This document shows positions 41,875 to 50,459 of a DNA stretch of 64,000 nt, one piece after another. Position 1 is the stretch's first letter. Every line of letters begins with the position of its first letter. Below the pieces are notes generated by a model that was not told where the DNA came from, made no database searches, and saw nothing but the letters and a program-made list of their open reading frames with translations. Made by a program: the position numbers and the translations under genes. Source of the stretch: Blastococcus xanthinilyticus (lineage in GTDB: Bacteria; Actinomycetota; Actinomycetes; Mycobacteriales; Geodermatophilaceae). The stretch is from the NCBI RefSeq assembly GCF_008124835.1, contig NZ_VNHW01000008.1, forward strand, positions 124,001-188,000, read 5' to 3'.

Positions 41875-42798
41875 ATGCGCGGGATCGCCTACGACCGGTT
41901 CGGTGGCGTGGAGGTCCTGCAGTTGCGCGACGACCTGCCCGAGCCGCCGGTCGGCCCGGACACCGTGCTGGTGCGCACCCGTGCCGCCGGGGTCAACCCG
42001 GTCGACATCGGCATCCGCGAGGGCGGGCTCTCCGCGTTCTTCCCGCACCGCTTCCCGATCGTGCCCGGCTGGGACCTCGCCGGCGTGGTCGAGGCGGTCG
42101 GCCCCGCGATCGTCGACTTCGCCCCGGGTGACGAGGTGTTCGGCTACCTGCGGCGCGACGACGTCCAATGGGGGACGGCGGCCGAGCTCGTGCCCGCCCC
42201 GCAGCGGTGCATCGCGCACAAGCCGGAGTCGCTGTCGTTCACCGAGGCCGGCGCACTCCCGCTCGCGGGGCTGACCGCCTACCAGGCGCTGACCGAGGCC
42301 CTCGACGTCGGCGAGGGCGACCGGGTGCTGGTGCACCGGGCCGCGGGCGGGGTCGGGTTCTTCGCCGTCCAGATCGCCGTCGCCCTGGGCGCCACCGTCA
42401 TCGGCACCGCCAGCCCGCGCAACCACGGCTTCCTCACCGACGCCGGCTGCGCGGAGGTGCTCGACTACTCGGCCGGGCCGATCAGCGCGCAGCTGTCCGA
42501 GAAGGTCGACGCGGTGCTCGACCTCAACGGCGGCGACGCGCTGGCCGACGCCCCGGAGCAGGTGCGCGACACCAGCCGCATCGTCAGCGTCGTCGACCCG
42601 TCGGTGAATGCGATGGGCGGGCGCTACGTGTTCGTCCGTCCGGAGCGGCACGACCTGGAGGAGCTCGCCCGCATGGCCGACGCCGGCCAGCTGCGGGTCG
42701 CCGTCGCCAAGGCGTTTCCGCTGGAGCGGACCGGCGAGGCGCACGAGCTGGTGGCCGGCGGGCACGTGCGCGGCAAGGTCGTCGTCACCGTCGGCTGA
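41875..42798 (+). CDS. Zinc-free medium-chain oxidoreductase (quinone oxidoreductase type)
   Basis: 307 residues of the MDR superfamily. Seen: the N-terminal GroES-like part (VRTRAAGVNPVDIGIREGG) and NAD(P)-binding AAGGVGFFAVQIAVALGATVIGTAS. The structural/catalytic zinc Cys are absent, as in quinone reductases. It starts 2 nt after smpB but is probably not related in function. Substrate unknown. Confidence 0.88.
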   Translation: MRGIAYDRFGGVEVLQLRDDLPEPPVGPDTVLVRTRAAGVNPVDIGIREGGLSAFFPHRFPIVPGWDLAGVVEAVGPAIVDFAPGDEVFGYLRRDDVQWGTAAELVPAPQRCIAHKPESLSFTEAGALPLAGLTAYQALTEALDVGEGDRVLVHRAAGGVGFFAVQIAVALGATVIGTASPRNHGFLTDAGCAEVLDYSAGPISAQLSEKVDAVLDLNGGDALADAPEQVRDTSRIVSVVDPSVNAMGGRYVFVRPERHDLEELARMADAGQLRVAVAKAFPLERTGEAHELVAGGHVRGKVVVTVG

Positions 42799-42805
42799 CG
42801 CGTGT

Positions 42806-42838
42806 GCGGGCCGGACGCCACATCGGCGTCCGGCCCGC
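42806..42838. terminator. Bidirectional hairpin between convergent genes
   Basis: GCGGGCCGGACGCC (42806-42819) pairs perfectly with GGCGTCCGGCCCGC (42825-42838) around ACATC. It fills the 44-nt gap between the oxidoreductase and the convergent MFS gene. Confidence 0.88.
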
Positions 42839-42842
42839 GACG

Positions 42843-44345
42843 TCAGGCCGCCAGCACCAGTTCGCTCGGCAGCTCGTCCCGGCGGGCCCGGATCATCGCC
42901 GCGCCTATCACCAGCGCGAGGGCGAGGAAGACCGCGGCCCACACGAACGCGACGTGGTAGCCGTGCACGAGCGCCGCAGCAGGGCCCGCCGCCGGGTCGG
43001 CCACCAGCCGGTCGGCGACCGCCGAGGCGAAGAAGGTGTTCAGCAGCGCCAGGCCGAGCGATCCGCCGACCTGCTGGGCGGTGTTCAGGATCGCCGAGGC
43101 GACGCCGGCGTCGTGCTCCTCCACCCCCAGCAGCGCGGTGCTGGACGTCGGCACGAACACCATCGCCATGCCGAAGCTGAGGGCGATCTCCGCGGGCAGC
43201 ACCGTGGTGACGAAGGCGCTGGTCTCGCCGATCCGGGTCAGCCAGAGCATCCCGACCACGCTCAGGGCGAGCCCGACGACGATCAGCGGCCGCGGGCCGA
43301 TGCGGGGCAGCAGCTGCGAGACCACCCCCGCGCCGATGATGATGCCCCCGCTGAACGGCAGGAACGCGAACCCGGACTCCAGCGGGGTGTAGCCGAGGGT
43401 CTCCTGAAAGTAGAACGTCAGGAACAGGAACATCGCGAACAGCCCCGCCCCCACGAGCAGGAAGACGGCGTAGGAGCCGCCGCGGTTGCGGTCGAGCACC
43501 ACCCGCAGGGGGAGCAGCGGGTGCGCGGCCCGGCGCTCGTAGAGGACGAACGACACGAGCAGGACGGCGGCGGCGCCGAGCAGGGTCAGGGTCACCGGGT
43601 CGGCCCAGCCGACGCCCTCCTCGGCGGCCTTGCTGAAGCCGTAGACCAGGCTGACCAGCCCGGTCGTGGAGAGCAGCACGCCGGGGATGTCGAAGTGCCG
43701 GTCGCCCGACGCGCGGCTCTCCCGGACCAGGACGACGGCGAGCAGCGCCGTGGCGATCGAGATCGGCACGTTGACACCGAGCGTCCAGCGCCACGAGGCG
43801 TACTCGGTGAGCACGCCGCCGAGCAGCAGCCCGATCGCCGCGCCACCACCGGAGACGGCCCCGAAGACGGCGAACGCGCGGGCCCGCTCCTTGGACTCGG
43901 TGAACGTGACCGCCAGCAGGGAGAGCGCCGCGGGGGCGAGCAGCGCGGCGAACCCGCCCTGCAGGGCGCGCGCCGCGAAGAGCAGCTCCTGGTTGGGGGC
44001 GAGCCCGCCGAGGCCGGAGGCGGCCGCGAAGCCGAGCAGGCCGATCAGGAAGGCGCGCTTGCGGCCCATGAAGTCGGCCACCCGGCCGCCGAGCAGGAGC
44101 AACCCGCCGAAGCTCAGGGTGTAGGCGGTCACGACCCACTGGATGTTCGCTGGGCTGATGCCGAGGTCGGCCCCGGCATCGGGGATGGCGATGTTCACGA
44201 TGGAGACGTCGAGGACGATCATCAGCTGGGCCACTGCGATGACCGCGAGCGCCAGCCATCGTCGGGGATCGGGGGCGTCGGTGACCTGCGGCGTCCCCGG
44301 GTCGGGGAGGTCGGTCCCCGGCGGGACGGTGGTGGACGTGGGCAT
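42843..44345 (-). CDS. DHA2-family MFS drug exporter (EmrB/QacA type)
   Basis: 500 residues with about 14 membrane helices. MFS motif A variant (GGRVADFMGRKRAF) and the DHA2 motif C-like GGAAIGLLLGGVL are present; the N-terminal LALAVIAVAQLMIVLDVSIVNIAIPDA is diagnostic of EmrB/QacA. ATG 44345 has AGGAAGGA about 10 nt upstream. The TetR gene upstream on the same strand probably represses it. Exports drugs or antibiotics; substrate unknown. Confidence 0.9.
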   Translation of the reverse strand: MPTSTTVPPGTDLPDPGTPQVTDAPDPRRWLALAVIAVAQLMIVLDVSIVNIAIPDAGADLGISPANIQWVVTAYTLSFGGLLLLGGRVADFMGRKRAFLIGLLGFAAASGLGGLAPNQELLFAARALQGGFAALLAPAALSLLAVTFTESKERARAFAVFGAVSGGGAAIGLLLGGVLTEYASWRWTLGVNVPISIATALLAVVLVRESRASGDRHFDIPGVLLSTTGLVSLVYGFSKAAEEGVGWADPVTLTLLGAAAVLLVSFVLYERRAAHPLLPLRVVLDRNRGGSYAVFLLVGAGLFAMFLFLTFYFQETLGYTPLESGFAFLPFSGGIIIGAGVVSQLLPRIGPRPLIVVGLALSVVGMLWLTRIGETSAFVTTVLPAEIALSFGMAMVFVPTSSTALLGVEEHDAGVASAILNTAQQVGGSLGLALLNTFFASAVADRLVADPAAGPAAALVHGYHVAFVWAAVFLALALVIGAAMIRARRDELPSELVLAA

Positions 44346-44480
44346 GGCGAAGCCGTCCTTCCTGCGCAGCGCGCAGCGGAGAGGGATAAGGGCGTGACGG
44401 GTCGCGCGACCGGCGGCGGTGCCGGATCACGGAAAGGGGAGGTCGGGACGGCGGTCGGCGCCGGCCGGGGGGAGAGGGGA

Positions 44481-45113
44481 TCAGCTCCCGGTGCGGGCGA
44501 GTCCTGCGCCGGCCCAGCGCAGGCAGTCGCGCACGCTCTCCAGGAACGTCTCGAACGGGTCGTCGGGATCCCAGGCCTCGATCGCCGTGGTGAAGGCGGC
44601 CAGGGCGGTGTTGAAGACCAGCGCGGTCCTCAGCTCGTCGCCGTCGGGAACCCGGGCGGCGAGCCACAGCTTCAGGTCGGGCTCGAAGCTGTCACAGGTA
44701 CCCCGGGCCGAACGGCACAGCTCGGGGGACTGCTCGAACAGCCGCTTCTGGAGGGGCAGCCGCTCGGAGAGCAGCTGCGCCAGCCCGAGTGCGACCTCGG
44801 TGATCGCCGCCCACAGGGGCTGGCCGTCCCGGGGGTCGTCCAGCAGCGCACGCCACTGCCGGACCTCCTCGGGATCGAGGTCGTAGACGACTGCTTCCTT
44901 GCTGGAGAAGTAGCTGAAGAACGTGGTGCGGGAGACACCGGCCTCGGCGGCGATGTCCTCGACGCTGACGGCGTCGAACCCGCGCTCGGAGATCAGCCCG
45001 AGCGCGGCGGAGCGGATGGTGCGCCAGGCCTCGAGCTTCTTGCGTTCCCGGAGCCCCATGACGGCGGACACGGGGCAGCGGTCGGCGTGCGCCGCCTTCC
45101 CGGGTCTCATCAC
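44481..45113 (-). CDS. TetR-family repressor
   Basis: 210 residues if starting at GTG 45113, which lies 7 nt after TACGGT (45121-45126, minus strand), a leaderless arrangement; a later ATG at 45059 gives 192 residues. The helix-turn-helix reads ERGFDAVSVEDIAAEAGVSRTTFFSYFSSKEAVV. The ligand domain is unassigned. It is autoregulated through a palindrome in its own promoter and probably controls the MFS gene downstream. Confidence 0.88.
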   Translation of the reverse strand: MMRPGKAAHADRCPVSAVMGLRERKKLEAWRTIRSAALGLISERGFDAVSVEDIAAEAGVSRTTFFSYFSSKEAVVYDLDPEEVRQWRALLDDPRDGQPLWAAITEVALGLAQLLSERLPLQKRLFEQSPELCRSARGTCDSFEPDLKLWLAARVPDGDELRTALVFNTALAAFTTAIEAWDPDDPFETFLESVRDCLRWAGAGLARTGS

Positions 45114-45137
45114 GGGACATACCGTAGAGCGAAACCT

Positions 45138-45154
45138 GAACTCAGTACAAGTTC
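45138..45154. promoter_or_regulatory. TetR operator candidate
   Basis: GAACT-7 nt-AGTTC forms a 17-bp palindrome. On the minus strand it overlaps a TTGTAC -35 box that stands 18 nt before TACGGT (the tetR -10), so a bound repressor would block its own transcription. Confidence 0.55.
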
Positions 45155-45180
45155 TTACTCGGACAACTTTTCGCGACCGT

Positions 45181-45987
45181 TCAGGAACGTTCCGTCGACA
45201 TCTGCGCCTCCCGCAGCTCGGCGTGCATCTCCCACGGCGCCTGGGGGAGGACCTCGCCGGTCTCCAGCAGCGACTTCAGGTTCGCCAGGACCGCCGGCCA
45301 GCCGGCCGAGATCGCGGCGTGGTCCGCAGGCGTGGGCAGGCCCTCGTGCCGCACGGTGAGCCGGACGATGTCCTGGTGCGGCTCGATGGTGAACGTGACC
45401 TGCGACGGCTCCTCCCCCTGGTCCTCCGCGCCGGCGAAGGTGATCACCAGCCGCTCAGGGGGGACGGTCTCGACGACCGTGCCCGTCACGTCGGAGACGC
45501 CCGAGCCGTCGGTGCGCACGTGCCGCCAGGTCGACCCCGCCTGCCAGTCCGACTCGTTGCGGTGGCCCCAGTAGCGGGCGGTCAGGTCGGCGTCGGTCAG
45601 CGCGTGCCAGACCTGCTCCGGGGTGGCCCTGATGTAGGTGACGTAGACGTAGGTGGGCTGGGACATCGCCTGCTCCTCTGCGAAGTGCCGGATCGCGCTG
45701 AGGGCGCGCAGTCTCGGGCGTTCGAACTTGTCGATCCACCGCTCCTGCACCTCGTGCAGCGGAACGGGGTTGAGGTGGTGCACCTTCTCCCTGCCGTGCC
45801 GGCTCGTGCTGATCAGGTTGGCCCCTTCCAGGACGGCGAGGTGCTGGGACGCCGACTGCCGGGCCATCGACAGCGAGGCGCAGAGCTCGCCGAGCGTCTG
45901 ACCGTTCCGCTCGTGCAGCCGGTCGAGCAGCTGGCGGCGGGTGGGATCGGCCAGGGCCTTGAAGACCGGGGCCAGGTCATCGGTCAC
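45181..45987 (-). CDS. ArsR regulator fused to SRPBCC (Aha1-like) domain
   Basis: 268 residues from GTG 45987. Residues 1-105 are an ArsR winged helix (FKALADPTRRQLLDRLHERNG, LSMARQSASQHLAVLEGANL). From about 108 an SRPBCC/START ligand pocket begins (VYVTYIRATPEQVWHALTDADLTARYWG). The two parts are usually separate neighbouring genes; here they share a frame, yet a GAGGAG and an ATG (MSQPT) at the joint could also start the second alone. No metal Cys in the ArsR part, so it may sense a hydrophobic ligand. Confidence 0.87.
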   Translation of the reverse strand: MTDDLAPVFKALADPTRRQLLDRLHERNGQTLGELCASLSMARQSASQHLAVLEGANLISTSRHGREKVHHLNPVPLHEVQERWIDKFERPRLRALSAIRHFAEEQAMSQPTYVYVTYIRATPEQVWHALTDADLTARYWGHRNESDWQAGSTWRHVRTDGSGVSDVTGTVVETVPPERLVITFAGAEDQGEEPSQVTFTIEPHQDIVRLTVRHEGLPTPADHAAISAGWPAVLANLKSLLETGEVLPQAPWEMHAELREAQMSTERS

Positions 45988-45993
45988 GGTCCA

Positions 45994-46021
45994 ATCATGC
46001 AGGCATTTGCCTGCATGTCAA
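45994..46021 (-). promoter_or_regulatory. ArsR promoter with a palindromic operator in the -35/-10 spacer
   Basis: CATGCAGGCA-TT-TGCCTGCATG (45996-46017) is a perfect inverted repeat with 10-bp arms. On the minus strand TTGACA (46016-46021) and CATGAT (45994-45999) sit 16 nt apart on its two sides, giving a strong promoter whose spacer is the operator. A bound ArsR dimer would exclude polymerase. The divergent amidohydrolase start is 27 nt away and may be co-regulated. Confidence 0.8.
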
Positions 46022-46043
46022 TGCCCGCGGCTACGGTCCCGGC

Positions 46044-46955
46044 ATGGGAAGCCGAGGAGCGCCGCCGGTGCAGCCGCCGGCGGACGACGACGACGTGCCG
46101 CGGTACTGGCGGGAGCTCGGCCTCCCCGGGCTCGTCGACGTGCACGTGCACTTCCTGCCCGAGCGGGTGCAGGCGAAGGTGTGGCAGTACTTCGAGGCGG
46201 CCGGCACGCATTACGGGGCCGACTGGCCGGTCGCCTACGCGCTGCCGGAGGACGAGCGGCTCGCCGTCCTCGAGCGGCTGGGCGTGCGGGCCTTTCCCAC
46301 GCTGCCCTACCCGCACAAGCCGGGGATGGCAGCCTGGCTCAACGACTGGTCGGCCGGGTTCGCCGACGGCCGGCCCCGGGTGCTGCAGTCGGCGACGTTC
46401 TTCCCCGAGCCCGAGGCGCCGGCCTACGTGGCCGAGGCGCTCGACCGTGGCGCACGGGTGTTCAAGGTGCACGTGCAGGTGGGCGGCTTCGACCCGAGGC
46501 ACCCGCTGCTGGACCCGGTGTGGGCGCGGCTGGAGGAGACCGGCACCCCGGTGGTCATCCACTGCGGCTCCGGCCCGCTGCGCGGCGAGCACACCGGCCC
46601 GGCACCGATGGCCGGGCTGCTGGAGCGCCATCCCCGGCTGCAGCTGGTCATCGCCCACCTCGGCATGCCCGAGTACCGGGAGTTCCTCGACCTCGCCGAC
46701 CGGTACGAGCGGGTGCACCTGGACACCACGATGTTCGCCACCGACTTCACCGAGCGGCTGATGCCGTTCGACCCGGCCGATCGCCCGCGGCTGGCCGCGC
46801 TGCGCGACAAGATCGTGCTCGGCAGCGACTTCCCCTCGATCCCGTACCCCTACGCCCACCAGCTGCAGGCGCTGCACCGGCTGGACCTGGGCGAGGAGTG
46901 GTTGCGCTCGGTGCTCTGGCGCAACGGGGCGCGGTTGTTCAGGATCGCGGCGTGA
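46044..46955 (+). CDS. Amidohydrolase-2 family hydrolase
   Basis: 303 residues with metal-binding HVH in GLVDVHVHFLPE, HCGSGPL, HLGMPEY and the closing Asp in LGSDFPSIPY, the TIM-barrel amidohydrolase ligands. Related enzymes hydrolyse or decarboxylate aromatic acids. ATG 46044 lies six nt after TACGGT (46032-46037), so it is leaderless. Two VOC proteins follow, the first overlapping its stop. Confidence 0.88.
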   Translation: MGSRGAPPVQPPADDDDVPRYWRELGLPGLVDVHVHFLPERVQAKVWQYFEAAGTHYGADWPVAYALPEDERLAVLERLGVRAFPTLPYPHKPGMAAWLNDWSAGFADGRPRVLQSATFFPEPEAPAYVAEALDRGARVFKVHVQVGGFDPRHPLLDPVWARLEETGTPVVIHCGSGPLRGEHTGPAPMAGLLERHPRLQLVIAHLGMPEYREFLDLADRYERVHLDTTMFATDFTERLMPFDPADRPRLAALRDKIVLGSDFPSIPYPYAHQLQALHRLDLGEEWLRSVLWRNGARLFRIAA

Positions 46956-47344
46956 CCCCGACCATCCGCCTCGTCGCGCCCGTCCTCGGCACCCCCGACC
47001 CCGGTGGCCTGGCGCGCTTCTACCAGCGGTTGCTGGGCTGGCCGCTCCGCGACGACACCCCGGAGTGGGCGACGCTGCGGCCGGGGGACGGGCCGGGGCT
47101 GTCCTTCCAGCTCGAGGCCGACCACGTCCGGCCGGTGTGGCCGCCGCAGCCGGGCACCCAGCAGATGCAGCAGCACCTCGACTTCGAGGTGGACGACCTG
47201 GCCGCCGCGACGGCGCTCGCGCTGGCTGCGGGCGCCGAGCAGATCGGCGGCTACGACGACCCGCACGAGACGGTGCGCATCTTCGCCGACCCCGACGGCC
47301 ACCCCTTCTGCCTGTTCGTGCCGCACGGGACGGAGGACGGGTGA
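46952..47344 (+). CDS. VOC-family (glyoxalase/dioxygenase fold) protein 1
   Basis: 130 residues from GTG 46952 (overlaps the amidohydrolase stop). VOC fold: PDPGGLARFYQRLLGW, LDFEVDDLAAA and DPDGHPFCLF at the end. Candidate metal ligands are Gln/His and Glu around the strands. A paralogue follows. Role likely in the same small-molecule pathway. Confidence 0.85.
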   Translation: MTPTIRLVAPVLGTPDPGGLARFYQRLLGWPLRDDTPEWATLRPGDGPGLSFQLEADHVRPVWPPQPGTQQMQQHLDFEVDDLAAATALALAAGAEQIGGYDDPHETVRIFADPDGHPFCLFVPHGTEDG

Positions 47345-47742
47345 CCCGTTTCGCGCTCACCGGGACCGTCCTCGACAGCCCCGACCCGAAGGGCCTGGCG
47401 CTGTTCTACCAGCGGCTGCTCGGCTGGCCGCTGGGCTCGGACGAGCCGGAGTGGGTGACCCTCCGCCCGGCCGACGGCGGCGCCGGTCTCTCCTTCCAGC
47501 ACGAGCCCGACCACGTGCCCCCGGTCTGGCCGGCCGGCGACGGGGACCCGCGGATGCAGCTGCACCTCGACATCGAGGTGGACGACCTGGCCGCGGCGGT
47601 CCGCGTGGCGGTGGCCGCGGGTGCGCGGGTGGCGGAGTTCCAGCCGCAGGACGACGTGCGGGTCTGCCTCGACCCGGCCGGGCACCCGTTCTGCCTATGG
47701 GTGCGGGAAAACCCGGTGGAGGGCGCGGCGGCGCACCCCTAA
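47341..47742 (+). CDS. VOC-family protein 2, tandem paralogue
   Basis: 133 residues from GTG 47341, overlapping the first VOC gene. The two share SPDPKGLALFYQRLLGWPL, the internal EPEWVTLRP and DPAGHPFCLW. A tandem duplication; VOC domains often pair to make one active site, so these could form a heterodimer. Confidence 0.85.
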   Translation: MTRFALTGTVLDSPDPKGLALFYQRLLGWPLGSDEPEWVTLRPADGGAGLSFQHEPDHVPPVWPAGDGDPRMQLHLDIEVDDLAAAVRVAVAAGARVAEFQPQDDVRVCLDPAGHPFCLWVRENPVEGAAAHP

Positions 47743-47753
47743 CCTGCGTCCTC

Positions 47754-48752
47754 GTGCCCGATCTCCCCGCGCTGCCCGACGGCTGCACCGCCCGCCCCCT
47801 GCGCGCAGCCGACGCCCCGGCCGTGGCCGGCCTGCTGGTGACGGCCGAGCCGCTGGACGACACCGGGGAGTTCCCCGATGCCGACGACGTCGCCGACGAG
47901 TGGACCGGCTGGGAGGTCGACCCCGGCCGCGACGGCATCGCCGTCCACGGCGCCGACGGTGCGCTCGCCGGGTACGCGGTGGTGTCGGCCGCCGCGAGCT
48001 TCCGGGAGGCGTTCCGGATCGTCCTCGACGGCCGGGTGCACCCCGACCGGCGGGGACGGGGCATCGGGGCGGCGCTCCTGGACTGGCAGCTGGCGCGCGG
48101 CGCGGAGCTGCCCGCCGAACGGCACCCCGGCGCCCCGGCCCGGCTGGTGGTCGGCGTGCTCGGCACCCAGCCGGCCCTGGAGCGGCTGGTCCGGCGGCGC
48201 GGCCTGACGGCCGAGCGCTGGTACCGCTCGATGGAGCGGCCCCTGGGGGAGCTGCCCCCGACGCCGCCCTTGACGGGGGCGCAGCTCGCGGCCTTCACCT
48301 GGGACCGGGACGACGAGGTGCGGCGCGCGCACAACACCGCCTTCACCGAGCACCACGGGTCCGCCGAGCGCGACGCCGCGTCCTGGCAGCGGCTGTTCAC
48401 CGGCAGCCGCGCCTTCCGCCCCGACCTCTCCGTGCTCGCGCTCGCCGACGGCGCCGTCGCCGGGTACGTCCTCGCGTACGTCTACGAGGCCGACACCCGG
48501 GCCCGGGGCTACCGCGAGGTCGTGCTCGGCCAGATCGGCGTGCTGCCGGCCGTCCGCGGTCGCGGCCTCGCGGCGGCCATGATCGGCCTGGCGCTGCAGC
48601 GGGCCGCCGGCGCCCACTGCCGCACCGCCGCCCTCGACGTCGACAGCGACAACGTCACCGGGGCCCTGCGGCTGTACGAGCGGCTCGGCTTCGAGACCGT
48701 GCGCACCAGGGTCGCGTGGTCGCTGGAGCGCGCGGAGGGAGCGGCTGGCTAG
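47754..48752 (+). CDS. Double GNAT acetyltransferase
   Basis: 332 residues with two GNAT domains in tandem, the second with Q/RxxGxG/A in LPAVRGRGLAAAMI and a C-terminal VTGALRLYERLGFE; the first with HPDRRGRGIGAALL. The arrangement is that of mycothiol synthase-like proteins, but mycothiol synthase cannot be claimed. GTG 47754 lies 8 nt after TAACCT (47740-47745), leaderless. Confidence 0.8.
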   Translation: MPDLPALPDGCTARPLRAADAPAVAGLLVTAEPLDDTGEFPDADDVADEWTGWEVDPGRDGIAVHGADGALAGYAVVSAAASFREAFRIVLDGRVHPDRRGRGIGAALLDWQLARGAELPAERHPGAPARLVVGVLGTQPALERLVRRRGLTAERWYRSMERPLGELPPTPPLTGAQLAAFTWDRDDEVRRAHNTAFTEHHGSAERDAASWQRLFTGSRAFRPDLSVLALADGAVAGYVLAYVYEADTRARGYREVVLGQIGVLPAVRGRGLAAAMIGLALQRAAGAHCRTAALDVDSDNVTGALRLYERLGFETVRTRVAWSLERAEGAAG

Positions 48753-48761
48753 GGTGCGGCC

Positions 48762-49640
48762 ATGGCCAGTGCCGATCAGCCCGAGCCCGTGTTCGACCCC
48801 GCCCTCGTCGGCCGCGCCCACCGCGCGGTCGACCCGCTGCACTCGCAGCTGTACTTCGCCCCCGAGCAGGACGAGCACCTCGGCGCGCTGGGTCTGAAGC
48901 CGGGGCGGATGGTCTACTTCGCCGGCCGCGCGGCGCCCATGGGCGCGGTCGGGGCGGGCGTGGTGACGGCGACGTTCTACAACTTCTCGCCGTCGCTCGT
49001 CGCCCACATGATCCCGCGCGCCTGGACCCTCGCCGCGCCCGAGCAGGTGATCGCCGCCCGCCTCGACGCGGCCCGCGCCTCGCTCACCCGGCTGCTGGGC
49101 GAGGAGGCGGCCGGCTCCCCGGAGGTCGCCGAGCTGGCCGGCCTGCTGCGCGAGGCGTGCGACGGGCTCAGCGCGGAGGGGCGCCCGCTCTTCGCCGGGC
49201 ATGCCGACCTGCCCTGGCCCGACGAGCCGCTGCTCGCGCTGTGGCACGGCGCCTCGCTGCTGCGCGAGCACCGCGGCGACGGGCACGTCGCCGTCCTCGT
49301 GCACGCCGGCCTCACCGGGCTGGAGGCGCTGATCACCCACTGCGCCACCGGCCGCGGGTTCACGGTCGCGGCGGCCAAGGCCACCCGCGGCTGGAAGGAC
49401 GAGCAGTGGGAAGCCGCCTGCGCCGCGCTGGCCGACCGGGGCCTGCTCGACGACGCCGGCCTGACCGAGGAGGGCGCGGAGCTGCGCGCCCGCATCGAGA
49501 TGCAGACCGACGCGCTGGCCGCCGACCCCTGGTTGTCCCTCGGCGCGGAGCGGACCGCGCGGGTGGTCGAGCTGGGCAAGGGGCTGTCCCGCCGGATCAC
49601 CGCGAACGGCGCGTTCGGCCAAGGGATCTTCGGGCGCTGA
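48762..49640 (+). CDS. SCO6745/SalK-like helical protein
   Basis: 292 residues. Helical, with AHRAVDPLHSQLYFAPE near the start, RGWKDEQWEAACAALADRGLLD and a winged-helix-like C-terminus. This resembles the actinobacterial SCO6745-type proteins (from memory), of unknown function. ATG 48762 lies six nt after TAGGGT (48750-48755), which overlaps the preceding stop. Confidence 0.72.
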   Translation: MASADQPEPVFDPALVGRAHRAVDPLHSQLYFAPEQDEHLGALGLKPGRMVYFAGRAAPMGAVGAGVVTATFYNFSPSLVAHMIPRAWTLAAPEQVIAARLDAARASLTRLLGEEAAGSPEVAELAGLLREACDGLSAEGRPLFAGHADLPWPDEPLLALWHGASLLREHRGDGHVAVLVHAGLTGLEALITHCATGRGFTVAAAKATRGWKDEQWEAACAALADRGLLDDAGLTEEGAELRARIEMQTDALAADPWLSLGAERTARVVELGKGLSRRITANGAFGQGIFGR

Positions 49641-49647
49641 TCGCGTG

Positions 49648-50205
49648 ATGACCGACGCTCTCGACGGAACCGGCGACGACGCGCCCCGCCTGCCCCCCGC
49701 CGCCGGGGACGGGGAGATCGCCGAGCGCATGCGGGCCCGGCGCGGCGGGCAGCTCAGCACCCTGGACCTGCTCCTGCTGCACAGCCCCCCGGTCGCCGAG
49801 GGCTGGAACAGCCTGCTCGGCGCGCTGCGCTCCTCGACCCTGTCCGGCGACCTGCGGGAGCTGGTGGTCCTGCGGGTGGCGGTGCTCAACGACGCCGCCT
49901 TCGAGTGGGCGGCCCACGAGCCGATCGGCCGGCGCGCCGGTCTCTCCGACGCCCAGCTGGAGCTGCTGCGCCGGCCGGACGCGACCGGCGATCTGTGGTC
50001 CCCGGTGCAGTCCGCCGTCCTGGCGTTCACCGACGCGTCCACGCGCGCGGTGGCCGTTCCCGAGGCCGTGTTCGCCGCGGTGCGCGAGCACCTGGACGAC
50101 CGGCAGGTCGTGGAGCTGACGGCGACCGTGGCGGGCTACGCCATGGTGTCGCGGTTCCTCGTCGCGCTCGAGATCCCGCCGCCTGCCGGCGAGGTCGCCG
50201 GATAG
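49648..50205 (+). CDS. Carboxymuconolactone decarboxylase / AhpD-like protein
   Basis: 185 residues of the CMD fold: STLDLLLLHSPPVAEGWNSLLGALRSS, LRELVVLRVAVLNDAAFEWAAHEPI and a helical end. The CxxC redox motif of AhpD is missing (FEWAAHE), so it is a non-peroxidase member. ATG 49648 chosen; GTG 49645 is adjacent. Substrate unknown. Confidence 0.8.
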   Translation: MTDALDGTGDDAPRLPPAAGDGEIAERMRARRGGQLSTLDLLLLHSPPVAEGWNSLLGALRSSTLSGDLRELVVLRVAVLNDAAFEWAAHEPIGRRAGLSDAQLELLRRPDATGDLWSPVQSAVLAFTDASTRAVAVPEAVFAAVREHLDDRQVVELTATVAGYAMVSRFLVALEIPPPAGEVAG

Positions 50206-50302
50206 GGGGAGGCCGCGGAGCACCGCGCCGGTACCGGGCCGCGACGTGGGACGATGGACGACGGCCGCGTCACGGGGCGGCCAGAACCGGGAGGAGGACG
50301 TC

Positions 50303-50353
50303 GTGCGCAGCGAGCCTCCCAGTCCCCATCCCGAGGTCCTCCCCGCCCGCTGA
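50303..50353 (+). CDS. Proline-rich 16-residue leader peptide upstream of corA
   Basis: GTG 50303 follows GGGAGGAGG (50289-50297) by 5 nt, the best ribosome site in this 254-nt gap. It encodes VRSEPPSPHPEVLPAR-stop, with five Pro and two Glu in 16 residues. Leader peptides rich in Pro and acidic residues before Mg2+ transporter genes (such as Salmonella mgtL) sense low Mg2+ by ribosome destabilisation. A stem-loop starts within its stop region. The role is inferred from place and composition. Confidence 0.5.
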   Translation: MRSEPPSPHPEVLPAR

Positions 50354-50395
50354 CGCCCGTCCCTGCCCCCGCCGCCTCGCGGTGGGGCGCGTCAG
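50350..50395 (+). promoter_or_regulatory. Nested stem-loop in the corA leader
   Basis: CTGACGC (50350-50356) pairs with GCGTCAG (50389-50395); inside, CCCCGCCGC (50367-50375) pairs with GCGGTGGGG (50379-50387). The outer stem includes the leader peptide stop codon, so ribosomes finishing the leader would disrupt it. It could switch read-through into corA. Confidence 0.5.
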
Positions 50396-50459
50396 GGAGG
50401 CCGCGGGGGAGGACCGCTCCGGTGCCCACCGCCGTCCTCTCTCGCCCCGGGAGCCCGTC

